Positions 36,581 through 46,865 of a stretch of DNA of 64,000 nt are shown in pieces. Position numbers and translations under genes: made by a program. The DNA is taken from positions 24,938,501-25,002,500 of the forward strand of contig CP142457.1 of NCBI GenBank assembly GCA_038049695.1. Reading direction: 5' to 3'. Source of the stretch: Cinnamomum chago (taxonomy: Eukaryota; Streptophyta; Magnoliopsida; Laurales; Lauraceae). The notes under the pieces are model-generated. The model was not told where the DNA came from, made no database searches, and saw nothing but the letters and a program-made list of their open reading frames with translations. Positions within the stretch are counted from its first letter, which is position 1. Each line of letters starts with the position of its first letter.

Positions 36581-38100
36581 GTCTCTACACATTAAAGTAC
36601 TAATGAACCACACCTATTGCACGCTAGTTACCAATGTAATATGAACCAATAACTTGGTTGACCAATTGATCTCTCCATTACCAACCATTCTAAGCCCATG
36701 ACCATATGCTTTGATTCCCATACTCAGTTCCAAACAGAATGTCAATCACCCAATGTGTGCCCTCAATAAGTCTTACAAGAGAACGTCACAACAGAATGGT
36801 TCACATCTTCAAACTCACTATGATGTTTGATTCCCTTAGAGGTAGTATTCTAGATAAGACCCACTACCCATGAATTGGCATGTGCTTGAAGATCCCTTTA
36901 GTCCAATTCAAACTAACTATCTTGCTTTATTTTTTGGTCATTCAAACTAACTATGTTGTTTAGTATGAATGTGTAATGAGTGTGATCCATATGTCGTAGA
37001 GTAGTGATTTTTATTTGGATTTCTTTTAGTGTAAGATTAGAAAATTTAACCGCTAAGATTAGTCTATGCGGACTTTGATGCATTGTTTTTGTTATTTAAA
37101 ATCTCCCACACATCCATTATTTTTTCTTCCCACAGCTTCTTTTATCTAATCTCAGACTAGTGGTGATCCATAAGCTACATGCATCAAAGTTTGTAGGCTT
37201 TGAGAGGCCATGACAAGATCTTTCTTATGATTGGAGACGTATCATGACATTGGTCTAGAAAGAGAAAGGTGAAAGAAGTATGAAGAATATCAAAATCAAG
37301 ACAACTCCTTTAAACGAAGAAGATCTAGGAAAGTAGACACTGCAATATTGATAGTGAAGGCGTCCTTCGGTCCAGGAAAAACTTTCATTTTAGAGCCTTA
37401 AAGTTGGACGGCGTCTTTGTTTGTGAACCCCTTTGTTTTCCGTTGTGATTCAATCATATGGTGGATATTTTGGGTGCTAGTCGGGCAAGACTTATGCTCT
37501 CAATGAACAAGATGACTTTTACTTTTAATATGCAGAAAAATATACACGAGACATGGAGAAATCTGAAACGCTACCTCTGTTTTGTTTTCTTTTTTCATTG
37601 ATCAACTCATTTAAAAAAGACTCCTTAAATAGAAGTAATGGCCTAACAAACAAGTACACCTATTATTGCAGATGCTTTTGAGAGAGTATAAAAAGTTCTA
37701 AGAAAAACCCACAAGCTGTACTATTATTGCAGATGCTGCCACAATAGCCTCCAATGATGTATATATTTCCTATAAGACATAGACAGGTCTCTAAGAGGTA
37801 GTGCCTGTTGTTTGGGCCCGTGCAGTTTTCTTGCGGTCCCTTTTCACTTCATAGAGCAGATTGAGTTGTAAAATAGTAAAGAAGCTCACAATGATACTAG
37901 TTCACCAGAAAATGCTACTGGTCCAACATAGATACATACACACCCAACCACACAAATATACATACCTAAATGTGGTTCCTTCCAGAAATGGCCAACCCAC
38001 CTGCAAGCACGACCAATCCAAAGGCTTTTAGAACTTGAATGAGTGTTGAGTGTTATAAATTGACCATATCTAGGTGGTCATACAGGCCACGAGGCTCCAT
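36581..38100. other. Unassigned interior of the giant MULE
   Basis: AT-rich, without recognised coding exons or terminal repeats. It may be captured intergenic DNA. Confidence 0.35.
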
Positions 38101-38116
38101 GGTAAAGGACCAAGAG

Positions 38117-38470
38117 CATAAACAATGAAAAAGGCTCGCAAATTGGGATTAGATTGGTGATTTCTAATTTTTTTTCAAAACGATATCGTTAAGATCCTTT
38201 AGAGTTTTCAACGAGATTGACCCTGACTATAAATTAAGATACATAAACAATGAAAAAGGCTAACGAATTTCACCTAGATTGGTGATTTCTAAATTTTTCT
38301 GATAACGATGTCGTTACAATCCTTAAGAGTTTTTCACTTCTTTCTTTCCTGTCCAGCAACGACATTGGCCCTGACTATATATTGAGATACATAAACAATG
38401 AAAAAGACTAATGGAGGTTACCATAAATACTAAATAGGAAATATTCCAACAACGAAATCGTTACTGTCCT
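38117..38470 (-). repeat. Array B: three palindrome units, reverse orientation
   Basis: The units are reverse complements of the array A/C type. ATAAACAATGAAAAAG boxes lie at about 38,118, 38,243 and 38,391. Palindromes are at 38,179 (AACGATATCGTT), 38,304 (AACGATGTCGTT) and 38,451 (AACGAAATCGTT). Each unit also has the CCCTGACTATA block. Spacing is 125-147 bp. Confidence 0.85.
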
Positions 38471-38539
38471 TTAGAGTTTTCAATCTCAAATTTGTTATCC
38501 AGCAAGTTTACTGTCTTCTAGTGGCCACAGGATTTAGTT

Positions 38540-40400
38540 ATAAGAAGTTTGCATCATATGTAATTGTTAGTTAACCTGCCTGTAATTGATTTCTAATTGT
38601 GAGATTCGACGATAATTGTAGGGCGATTTATTTGTGGGTTTTTAAGGATTTGATGAACCAATGTGTAAACATGATTCCTTGTATGCATGCATGTCTGACT
38701 TTGTTTTGTACTGATCTGTCTTTCTTTTTTTATAATTTTTTTTTCTAACGGTAACATGTGTGGAGTGTATCTTTTTTTATTATTTCCTTTTCTCTTTTGA
38801 TATGTTCTTAAGAACTCGATTTCTACTTCTTGAGATATTAAGCAACATGATTTCAGTTTTTTCTTTTTGGGTCTGCTAGTTTGTTTGTCAATTTTTAAAT
38901 ATTTAAATACTGGATTCAGCAATTATGAGAGGTGATCGATGCTGCAAAATGGATATTTTTTAATTTAATGACAAAATGTACATCCATCTGGTATGTATGC
39001 TTATTTGCATCTATGCATGGTCTTGGGTTACTGGGATAGAACTTCTTGTTTGTTCGTTTTATAACTTGCAGTTGGGCTACTGGATCCTTTATAGTTTTTT
39101 GTACATCTTAGATGCGTATTGCTTTGAATAAAACTTGTTTGTCTCAATTTACATTCGCCAAGAGAAGTGCGCACATTGAACTGGCTCTCCAGCTTTCTGT
39201 GAATGTATTGGTTACACCCATGTGTTCAAACTTTATTCTTATCATAAAATCCTGCTCCATTGTTCTATTTGTGTTTGGCGCTGACGGGTGTGTGTTTTCT
39301 TCTTAACTATGCATTAGACAAAGGAATTGCAGGCAAATTTTGAGCACTTATCTCTTCTAAGCAAGTAAGCATCCTGTGAAATTGCTGTTCCCCTTTCATT
39401 TTGAGCAGTGGTTCTTGCCTTCTTTTGTTGTTGTTGTTGTTGTGATTATTGCAATCCATGGTGGTGTGCTTCTTTGGTTTGTTATGCGCACGACTAATCT
39501 TTTTTGAAATGCCAATTTAATTAATGAATCTTTCATTTAATTACTACATTTTTGTTTAATTACTCTTTTTTTTTTTTGGCTTCCACTGTGTTGGGATTTT
39601 TATGTGTGCAGGTACCTATTAAATGGACATGGAATGGTCATCATCCAGATGTGAAGATAACCATGACAACATGTTTGAAAGCAATTCACCTGATGCAGTT
39701 TACAGGCAAGATAAAATGGACGACTTTGAATATGGAATCAGCAAGGCGAACGACACCTATCTTCTATTTATGGAATCTGGATGCATTTTTTCAATCTGTA
39801 TGGCCAGGTTGGGTTTTAAGGACGTTTTTATGTAATTGGGTGTTGAATGGATGGAGTCGGTCTGTTTATTCTATTGCTTCCAACAGATGAATCAAAGGTT
39901 GTTTTTCTAGCCTCTACTTTTGTCCATGTTACTGTTATACAGTTGAATTGAACTAGAGGAATGATGGTTATTCAGAGTTGGATGCTTTAGGACAGTATAC
40001 CCACATTGATAATGTTGTGACACTCACTCGATATCACATTTTTAACTACTGGATGCCACCGAGTAGCTAGATAACAAGATTCAAACTGAATTGTACAAGT
40101 ACAGGTGAGGACATCGTTGGTGTGATATGCTCAAATTATCCCTTTCTTGCAGCCTCTAGTAGGCTTTTCTCATCGCCTCTTGTATCTCAATAGATTTTCA
40201 GGATCATCTCTTTTTCGGATAGTAGGTTATAAAAGAAAAACTAAAATGGATCGTAATGATATCGTTTTCCATATAATTATAAAACAGCAAAGATTCTTTA
40301 GGCTAGTATTTTGCACGTCGTTCCCCTATCTCATGCTATATCCAGGTTCAATTTTTTTGGCCGAATGGAAAAAATAGGAGGAAAAAACCCTTCAAGTCTT
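38540..40400 (+). other. Unassigned interior with exon-like segments
   Basis: Around 39,612-39,834 a segment follows an acceptor-like TGTGTGCAG. It has an ATG at 39,623 and a 70-codon frame (starting MDMEWSSSRCEDNHDN, ending GFKDVF-M). I do not recognise the protein. T-rich and GTT-repeat tracts precede it. It could be a captured gene fragment, but nothing confirms this. One isolated palindrome AATGATATCGTT is at 40,255-40,266. Confidence 0.25.
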
Positions 40401-40849
40401 CATACGAACATCTCATGTATACTATTTATTACTACCAGCTCGTAGTATAGACTTCACGTCATCGCATCCACGGGATAAAATTAAGTACTCTTAAAAAGGC
40501 ACGACCGGTTTGTGCTTGAAAATTATATAGATAGCCTTAATATGTTTTTTAATATGAGTTTTTGGATATTGCTGGACCCACAATGGATAGCACTCATGGT
40601 GATTGGTCATCATATAGACCCCTATATTGATACACCACATAAAAAGTGCAGTCAGGTCATGCCACATGAGGCCTAGTTTTATGCATTTTCATTAAAGTCA
40701 CAACTATACTGCACCCTGCTAGCTAAATTGTAAATGGTTCAGGAGGAGAATGGGACCAGGCTGACTTAGAAGAGCCATATTCAGTTCAGTTATGCCATTG
40801 ATATCATTCAAGATGATGCTCATAATGTTGAGGCAGAGAGAGGATATTC

Positions 40850-41360
40850 GTGGTTCTAACTCTCGTTGTAATGGTTAGAACCTTCGCATCTTGTCCTGCC
40901 TGGGCCATATTCCAGAGAACGCAGGTTCGAACCCTCGTTTTGAGGGTTCGAACCTTTACTTTTTGCCCTTTGTGGCCCATTTTCCAGCGACTTTCAAGGT
41001 TCGAACCCTCGTCCCTGAAGGTTCAAACCTTAGCATTTTGCCCTCGGTGGGCCATTTTCCATACAACATGAAGGTTCGAACCCTCGTTGTGAGGGTTCGA
41101 ACCTTCACTATTTCCCTTTCGTGGGCCAATTACCCACGAAATGGAAGGTTTGAACCCTCATTAGAAGGGTTCAAACCCTGATAGCAAGGGTTCGAACCTT
41201 AGCATGGAATGGAAGGTTTTACCTCATTAAATGGAAGGTTTTACCTTATTTCATCATGAGGGTTCGAACCTTAGCATTTTGCCCTTCGTCAGCCTTTTTC
41301 TAGAATTCATAAAGGTTCGAACCCTGATAGCAAGGGTTCGAACCCTCAGATGTTGCCCTC
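40850..41360. repeat. Array of hairpins built on GGTTCGAACC
   Basis: The palindrome GGTTCGAACC recurs at least eight times. It is often arranged as face-to-face pairs around a 5-nt loop. The best is at 41,069-41,107: 17-bp perfect stem, TGAAGGTTCGAACCCTC against its complement, loop GTTGT. A second at 40,923-40,955 has a 14-bp perfect stem with loop GTTTT. The units are separated by spacers of the type TTTTGCCCTTCGTGGGCCATTTTCC. GGTTCGAACCC equals the tRNA B-box consensus GGTTCGANNCC. No A-box is evident. Confidence 0.9.
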
Positions 41361-41439
41361 CTTGAGTTCCATGAGTCTTTCCCTTTGTTTAAAGATCACA
41401 TTTTAAAATCCAGGACATCAACTTTCCGGATAACAAATT

Positions 41440-42110
41440 TGAGACTGAAAACTCTAAAGGACTAACGATTTTGTTATTGAAATATTTGCAATTTGGTATT
41501 CTTGGTAACCTCCACGAGCTTTTATCATTGTTTATGTACCTCAATATATAGTCAGGGCCAATCTCATTGCGGGAAAAAAAAAATGAAATTCTCTAAAGAA
41601 TCGTAACAATATCGTTATCGAGAAAATTTAGAAATCACTAATTTGAGTGAAATCGGTGAACCTTTTCATTGTTTATGTATCTGAATATATACTCATGGCC
41701 AATCTCATTGCTGGACAACAAAAATAGAAGAAAAAGCTCTAGAGGACTGTAACGATTTCGTTCTTAAAAGTTTCCTAAATTATTATTCAAGGTGAAATCC
41801 ATGAGCTTTCTTCATTGTTTATGTATCTCAATATATGGTCAGGGCCAATCTCGTTACTGGACAACAAAAATGGAAGAAAAAAACTAGAGGACCGTAACGA
41901 TTTCGTTATAAATTTTTTTCTAAATCATTATTTAGATGAAATTTGTGAGTCTTTTTCATTGTTTATGTATCTCAATATATGATCAGGGTCAATCTCGTTG
42001 CTGGACAACAAAAATGGATGAAAAAGCACTAGAGGACCGTAACGATTTCGTTATCAAGATTTTCCTAAATCAATATTCAGGAAAACCATGAGCCTTTTTC
42101 ATTGTTGCTT
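41440..42110 (+). repeat. Array C: five ~145-bp palindrome units
   Basis: Palindrome-like motifs lie at 41,464 (AACGATTTTGTT), 41,605 (AACAATATCGTT), 41,751, 41,896 and 42,041 (each AACGATTTCGTT), spaced 141-146 bp. Between them are TCATTGTTTATGTATCTCAA, CAGGGCCAATCTC and GGACAACAAAAATGG blocks. They have the same plan as array A but a distinct variant, as expected if arrays expand locally. Confidence 0.9.
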
Positions 42111-42174
42111 AGATGGTAGCATTATACTTTAGACTTCGGTGGACCAGATGCCCACTTTAGAAGGAAACAAAAAT

Positions 42175-42530
42175 GTCATGAACGTTCGAACTCAATAATG
42201 AAGCGTTCGAACTCTTCAGTCAATCTGGCAGTCAAGCTCGAACTCTCGTCATGAGAGTTCGAACTCCCGAGCTCTCTGGAAAATGGCTTTGAAGACTCAG
42301 AACACGAACGTTCAAACTCTCAGACTCAGAGTTCGAACCCTAGGCACCTTTGGAAAATGGCTTCGATGGAGTATATTGCCCCCTTCACGTTCGAACTCTC
42401 ATCATGAAGGTTCCTCTCAATGTTTATGCATCTCAATATAAAGACATTACGTATTTGATGTTAGACACAAAAAATGAGCCTCGAAGCTATAAAATATGGT
42501 AACGATATTGTTACCTGAAAATCAAAATTT
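42175..42530. repeat. GTTCGAACTC repeats followed by one palindrome unit
   Basis: At 42,180-42,415 there are several GTTCGAACTC words and one short hairpin (GAACTCTCGTCATGAGAGTTC, about 42,239-42,259), with TGGAAAATGGCTT spacers resembling those of the 40.9-kb array. A single 145-bp-type unit follows, with TCAATGTTTATGCATCTCAA and AACGATATTGTT at 42,501-42,512. Confidence 0.8.
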
Positions 42531-42762
42531 TTTATTACCAGGGACATGAGGACAATAGAAATGAGAAAAGTCATGTGGGCCACCTGTTTAGGATGTGAAT
42601 GTATGCATAGCTTCCAGAAAATATATAGATAACAGACAAGAAGATGAGCATTCTTCTAAATAATTGGGTGAAAATGCTATTCTTTACAAATTAATCAGAA
42701 AGGCCCAATAAAATAAAATAGGCTCAAATGATGTGTCATTAGATTAGCTTTGTCTTTTTTAC

Positions 42763-42960
42763 CCTAATAGCAGTCTTGAGGAGAAGCTTGGAGTAGGAAA
42801 GGTCAGATCTTCTGAAGACCAATGAAGCAGATGCAAGAGCAGCAGCTGTTTCATCAGCAACATCAGACCCTGGGTTCTTATCTATCTTGAAGACACTTCT
42901 TAGAGTGTCCATGTCTTCAGGTCTCTCCCAATAGGTGTGGTCCTTGTTAGCATTGCCCAC
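42763..42960 (-). pseudogene. Captured exon of a GH9 endo-beta-1,4-glucanase
   Basis: A 66-codon exon on the minus strand reads [20 protein letters not shown] then [29 protein letters not shown] and [17 protein letters not shown]. This is the glycosyl hydrolase family 9 block H-x-C-W-x-R-P-E-D-M-D-T-P-R followed by PGSDVAAETAAALAAASLVFR in plant endoglucanases (KORRIGAN/EGase types, cell-wall cellulose metabolism). It is bounded by acceptor TTTTGCAG|G and donor TTAGG|GTAAAA, so introns came along: DNA-level capture, not a retrocopy. Changes from consensus include Cys to Tyr in H-T-Y-W and Pro to Leu after D-T. No other GH9 exon is seen nearby, so no functional enzyme can be made. Confidence 0.85.
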
Positions 42961-43199
42961 CTGCAAAATCAACTCTGTTTTATCTGTTAAATCTGAAATG
43001 ATGAATCCTCCAAATCAAAACATTATACTGACAAAATCAACTTCCCCTTAAATAATCCATTTCCGATATCTTTGCACAGTTGCAGATTTGTCAGAATTCT
43101 TTGTCGTAGGTTTGCACACTGAAACACTTCCTTCCAAGGTGACGACCAGGTTGCTTAATCCACCATGAATGATCCCACCAATCTCTGCATTCTTGTTAA

Positions 43200-43784
43200 A
43201 CAGGTTAGTGCATCAAAATCAGGCTTAAGGGTGGTAGTCAGACATGGGTTCCTATGTTCCATCGGAATTGAGTGTGACTGATAGGTTAATTCCTGAACAT
43301 TTAGGCTCCTTTTGCTCTGCCTTTTTGTTCCAGTTGTTGCTGCCTTGAGCTCTGTTCCCATGTTATCCTCCAGGCTACTCTCCTTTCTCGGCATCCTCTT
43401 CGGTTCAGCTCAGTCCAGCAGTTGTTATTCTCTTCCCTGGGAACAACTCAGCTGCCTTGGCCTCTTCTGTTCAGTCCTGCTCTGGTATTGGTGGCCTTTC
43501 ATATCTGCTGCTCTGTTCAGCTAGGGGACCTTCCTTGTCCAGCAAGCGAATGTAATGTTGCAGCTGGTCTCAGTTGCTACAGTAGTGCCTCATTGAGCAG
43601 AGCTTTTTCCTTTTTCTTTCATTTTTTGATTTCCTGTTCTTCCTTTTCTGGTTCCAGCTATTTTGTTTCCAGATGGGTTTAGCCTTTCCGTTTTTAGTGG
43701 TGGCCTTTTGTTCTGTTTGCTGCCCCTTGGTTGTATTTTTTCTCCTCTCTCTAATACAAGTTTACCATTCAGCAAAAAAAAAAA
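43200..43784 (+). mobile_element. L1 LINE 3' end with poly-A (5'-truncated)
   Basis: The T/C/G-rich non-coding sequence with TTGCTGCC and CTGCTCTG words ends CTCTAATACAAGTTTACC and then a poly-A run at 43,774-43,784. The 3' UTR style resembles the L1 ending at 7090 and the two following copies. The 5' edge is uncertain; no domain of ORF2 is recognisable. Confidence 0.6.
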
Positions 43785-44030
43785 GAAGTCATTGTAGCAA
43801 AAAGGCATATACGTTGATTTTGTCTTTAGGGTCCATAACCAATGGCTGAAGGAACTTTTTATGCTTGGGCTGGTAATGGTTGCCTGGTAATGGCCAGAGG
43901 GTATCTAGTTTTTCAATATAACAGCCATACCAAGTAGTTTTAGAAGAACTTGTACAGTCTCCTCTAGTCCTTTTATGTAATGCCTTTTGTTTTAATAAAT
44001 TTATCCTGTCAGCCATCAAATAATATATGG
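43785..44030 (+). mobile_element. Second L1-like 3' end
   Basis: A short segment ends TTTTAATAAATTTATCCTG and then CAGCCATCAAATAAT, the same kind of terminal phrase as the neighbouring LINE ends, without a long A tail. It abuts the first LINE poly-A, so insertion into or next to that A-rich tail is likely. Confidence 0.45.
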
Positions 44031-44039
44031 TGCATTACA

Positions 44040-44762
44040 GTCATAGTGAATTTGGTTGGCTGTGCAGTGCAGTGTTGAGTTGCGCGGCTTTGGTCTGCAT
44101 CAGAAGTTCCGAGCTGCTTTGGTTGTGTTATGCTGCTGTGCTTTGGTGTGCCCAGCTGCAGTGCTGGTTGGGTGGAGCTTCGCTGGTGTTGCTCTTCTGA
44201 AGCGTTGTGTGGTGTTCGTGTGTGGAGTGTGGTTTCCTGTTGCATCTCTCTGTGTGCAGGCTATCTGTTTTTTAGTTTGCTAGTCTCTCCTTTTGCTGGT
44301 TGTGAAGTGTGCTGAGTGGCTGTGGTGTGGCTGTGGAGTGGTAGTAAGTCATCAAGTTCTAAGCTGCAGTGTAGTGGCCTGTTAAGTTGCATTGTTCTTG
44401 TCCTGCAGCCATGTTCTGGTGCTCTCAGCTGCAGTGCAGGGTGGTGTTTTTGGAATCCTCTCTGCATTTTGAAGTGCATTTTCTTGCCCTCAGAGGTTTT
44501 CTATTTCTTCTCTGGTTCCTGTTCTGCTCTCCAGTTTTCTTGACTTGTTCTGTTGCTGCTGGAATAGTGCTGAGTCTGTCCTCCTTGCGGTTCTTCTTTT
44601 GTTTTTTTGTCCCCTCTTGTTCTGTGTCCTCTCTTTTGGTACGTTCTCTTTGGGTTGGTGTTTTTCTGCAAGCCTCCCACTGCTGCTCTCTCTTTGTTTT
44701 TTGGGGGGCCTTCGCCCTTTTCCCTCTTTTTCCTTAATACAAATTTGCCTTTAAGCAAAAAA
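44040..44762 (+). mobile_element. Third L1 LINE 3' end
   Basis: The GC-rich, T-rich sequence has repeated AGCTGCAGTG words (near 44,153, 44,361 and 44,429) and ends CCTTAATACAAATTTGCC then TTTAAGCAAAAAA at 44,757-44,762. Overlapping open frames on both strands are unstructured and low in complexity and are not taken as genes. Confidence 0.55.
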
Positions 44763-45615
44763 TCAAATAAAATTTCTCAGCACTTAATTGAATTGCTTTC
44801 CCAAATTATAGAGAAAAATTGATTCATCATTTCTTGATACTATATCCAATCTATGCATGGTTGGGCACAACACAAACATAATTAAATTATATAGAATTAC
44901 ATTTTGCCCAGATTAAAAACGTTATGGTCTCCTATCAAAGTTTTATCTTTTTGAATGACAACAAATGCCTGATTTATGGAGTAGGAAACATTAGGTCTAG
45001 TGAATGTCAAACATGACTTAAGTACATACAGTGGTGTTCGTATTCAGGACTTAAGATCGCCATGTAAGACAAATCTTCATGATAGGAAAAAATTTTCTTT
45101 TTAGACATGATTTTTTCTTCATCTTAGTGATAATAGAGTTCAAGTAGAGCTACTCTATTTTTAGTTGATACGAAGTCCTGTTCAGGTTAAAGACTTTAAG
45201 ATCACTGTGTTATATTTATACACATCCCATTTCACCATCTCTCCTAGCAAACATGCAACCATGAAAACTTCTCATTGGGATACTGCAATTTGATTTTAAA
45301 AACATTGAAATACTGTAATTTGATTTCAATCATATTTTATGTTCTTGGGTTATCCTGACTTGCTCTGAACGCATTTTGCATAATTGCAGACTCGCCAGCT
45401 GATTGATTCAAACATTTATTGGTTTGCCATTCCAAATATTGATTCTATAATCAAGGGTCTTTCTTCGGTATTATTTTGGAGACAATAATAGTATATCATG
45501 TGTTTGGCTTGACCTCTGATTTATTTAATATCTTGGTGTAATGGTTCAATTGAGGCTAAAAATGTGAAAAAATATATTTATTTAATACAATTCGTTTGAG
45601 TATTTCATAAACCTC
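44763..45615. other. Unassigned stretch before the CACTA exon
   Basis: AT-rich and intron-like. It is probably part of the truncated CACTA element because a CACTA exon and terminus follow, but no coding segment is recognised here. Confidence 0.35.
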
Positions 45616-45619
45616 TTAT

Positions 45620-46859
45620 CAGGAAAATATTCAACTACGCAGCTAGAGAGAGAGAATGAGGAGTTTAGGAGGCGTGCTGAGGCGGATACAAGGCGCTTGG
45701 AGTTGTTGGAAAAGGAGAATAGTGAGATGGCTTCGTGAATGGAGTCCTTAGAGTCCCAACTAGCCTTGCAGCAGACACAAGTGCAAGCTCAGGTGCAGGC
45801 AACGCTCCAGTCCCAGGCAGAATTGCAACAGACACAGGTCCATGCTCAGGTACAAGCTGCATTACCGTCCCAGCTAAACATCCTCCTCCAGCAATTCAAG
45901 GAGTCAGGCCAAATTCCAATGTGATGCATAACTACTCAAAAGCCGGATGATAATGATTTTTATATTTTATTTATAGTTTTTCTATGATGATGTAAATTTT
46001 ACTCTTGCTACTCAAGTACCTTAGAACTTAATGTTTTTTAAATTTGAGGTTATTTTCTAATACTTGATGGTGATGAAGTTTACATTCTCTTATATTATAT
46101 AAGCAGGTTCATAAAAATTTGAAAAGGGATCAATAAATTAATTTATTCTTCCTTTTAATTAATTTTAACCATTTAGTCGCGGGAACAAGTCATTGGTAGA
46201 ACTATTATACTTAATACTTTTAGTGATGACTTCTTGTTGTAGCTGAAAGTAAAACGATTAGTTGCGATTGCAAGTCGCCGTTGAAATTACCACTAAAGGT
46301 GCTATACCTAGTATTTGTAGTGGTGATTTGCGTCGCAGCTAAAATTTAAACATTTAGCCGCGATAACAAGTTGCTACAAAAATTACTATACATACTACTT
46401 TTAGTGGCAACTTATAGTTGCCGCTAAAATTAAACTTTTAGCCGCGATAACAAGTTGCCACTAAAATTACTATACACACTACTTTTAGTGGCAACTTATA
46501 GTTGCCGCTAAAATTAAACTTTTAGCCGCGACTTAAGATCGCCCCTAAAACCCTACTTTCATATGCTTGTAATAAATTTTTAGCGGTGATTTTACACTTT
46601 TAGTGACAACAATTTTTTAAATAAGCGGCGATAAATCTTGCTGCTAATTATTAGACTTTTGGCTACAACTTTGGAGTTGAGGGTAAAAGTCCAACTTTTA
46701 GCCGCGATGTTTTAAAATTGCGGCTAAAAGAATTAGTGACAGCACTTATAGCAACGACTCAGCGGCGATCAAAATATTGTCGCTAAAACTTTTAGCCGCA
46801 ACTTTAAGACCTTTAGAGGCGAAAATTTTCGCAACTAAATGTCAAGTTTCTTGTAGTGC
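45620..46859 (+). mobile_element. CACTA (En/Spm-type) 3' end: transposase C-terminus and subterminal repeats
   Basis: The segment 45,630-45,924 encodes a coiled-coil and Gln-rich stretch (RREREEFRRRAEADTRRLEL-like, then LALQQTQVQAQVQA and LQQFKESGQIPM-stop), typical of the last exon of plant CACTA transposases; one stop lies at 45,736. From 46,170 to 46,850 there are many copies of TTTAGTGGCAACTT/GCCGCTAAAA and TTAGCCGCGA in both orientations, the expected subterminal repeats. The element ends TTTCTTGTAGTG at 46,848-46,859, the complement of the CACTACAAGAAA terminus. The 5' terminus and the rest of the gene were not found, so it is 5'-truncated. Confidence 0.85.
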
Positions 46860-46865
46860 AAATAT

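Noticed and set aside
43155-44822. Numerous overlapping frames of 60-116 codons
   Set aside because: They are Cys/Leu/Ser-rich translations of T- and G-rich LINE 3' UTR sequence on both strands, with no domain or conservation.
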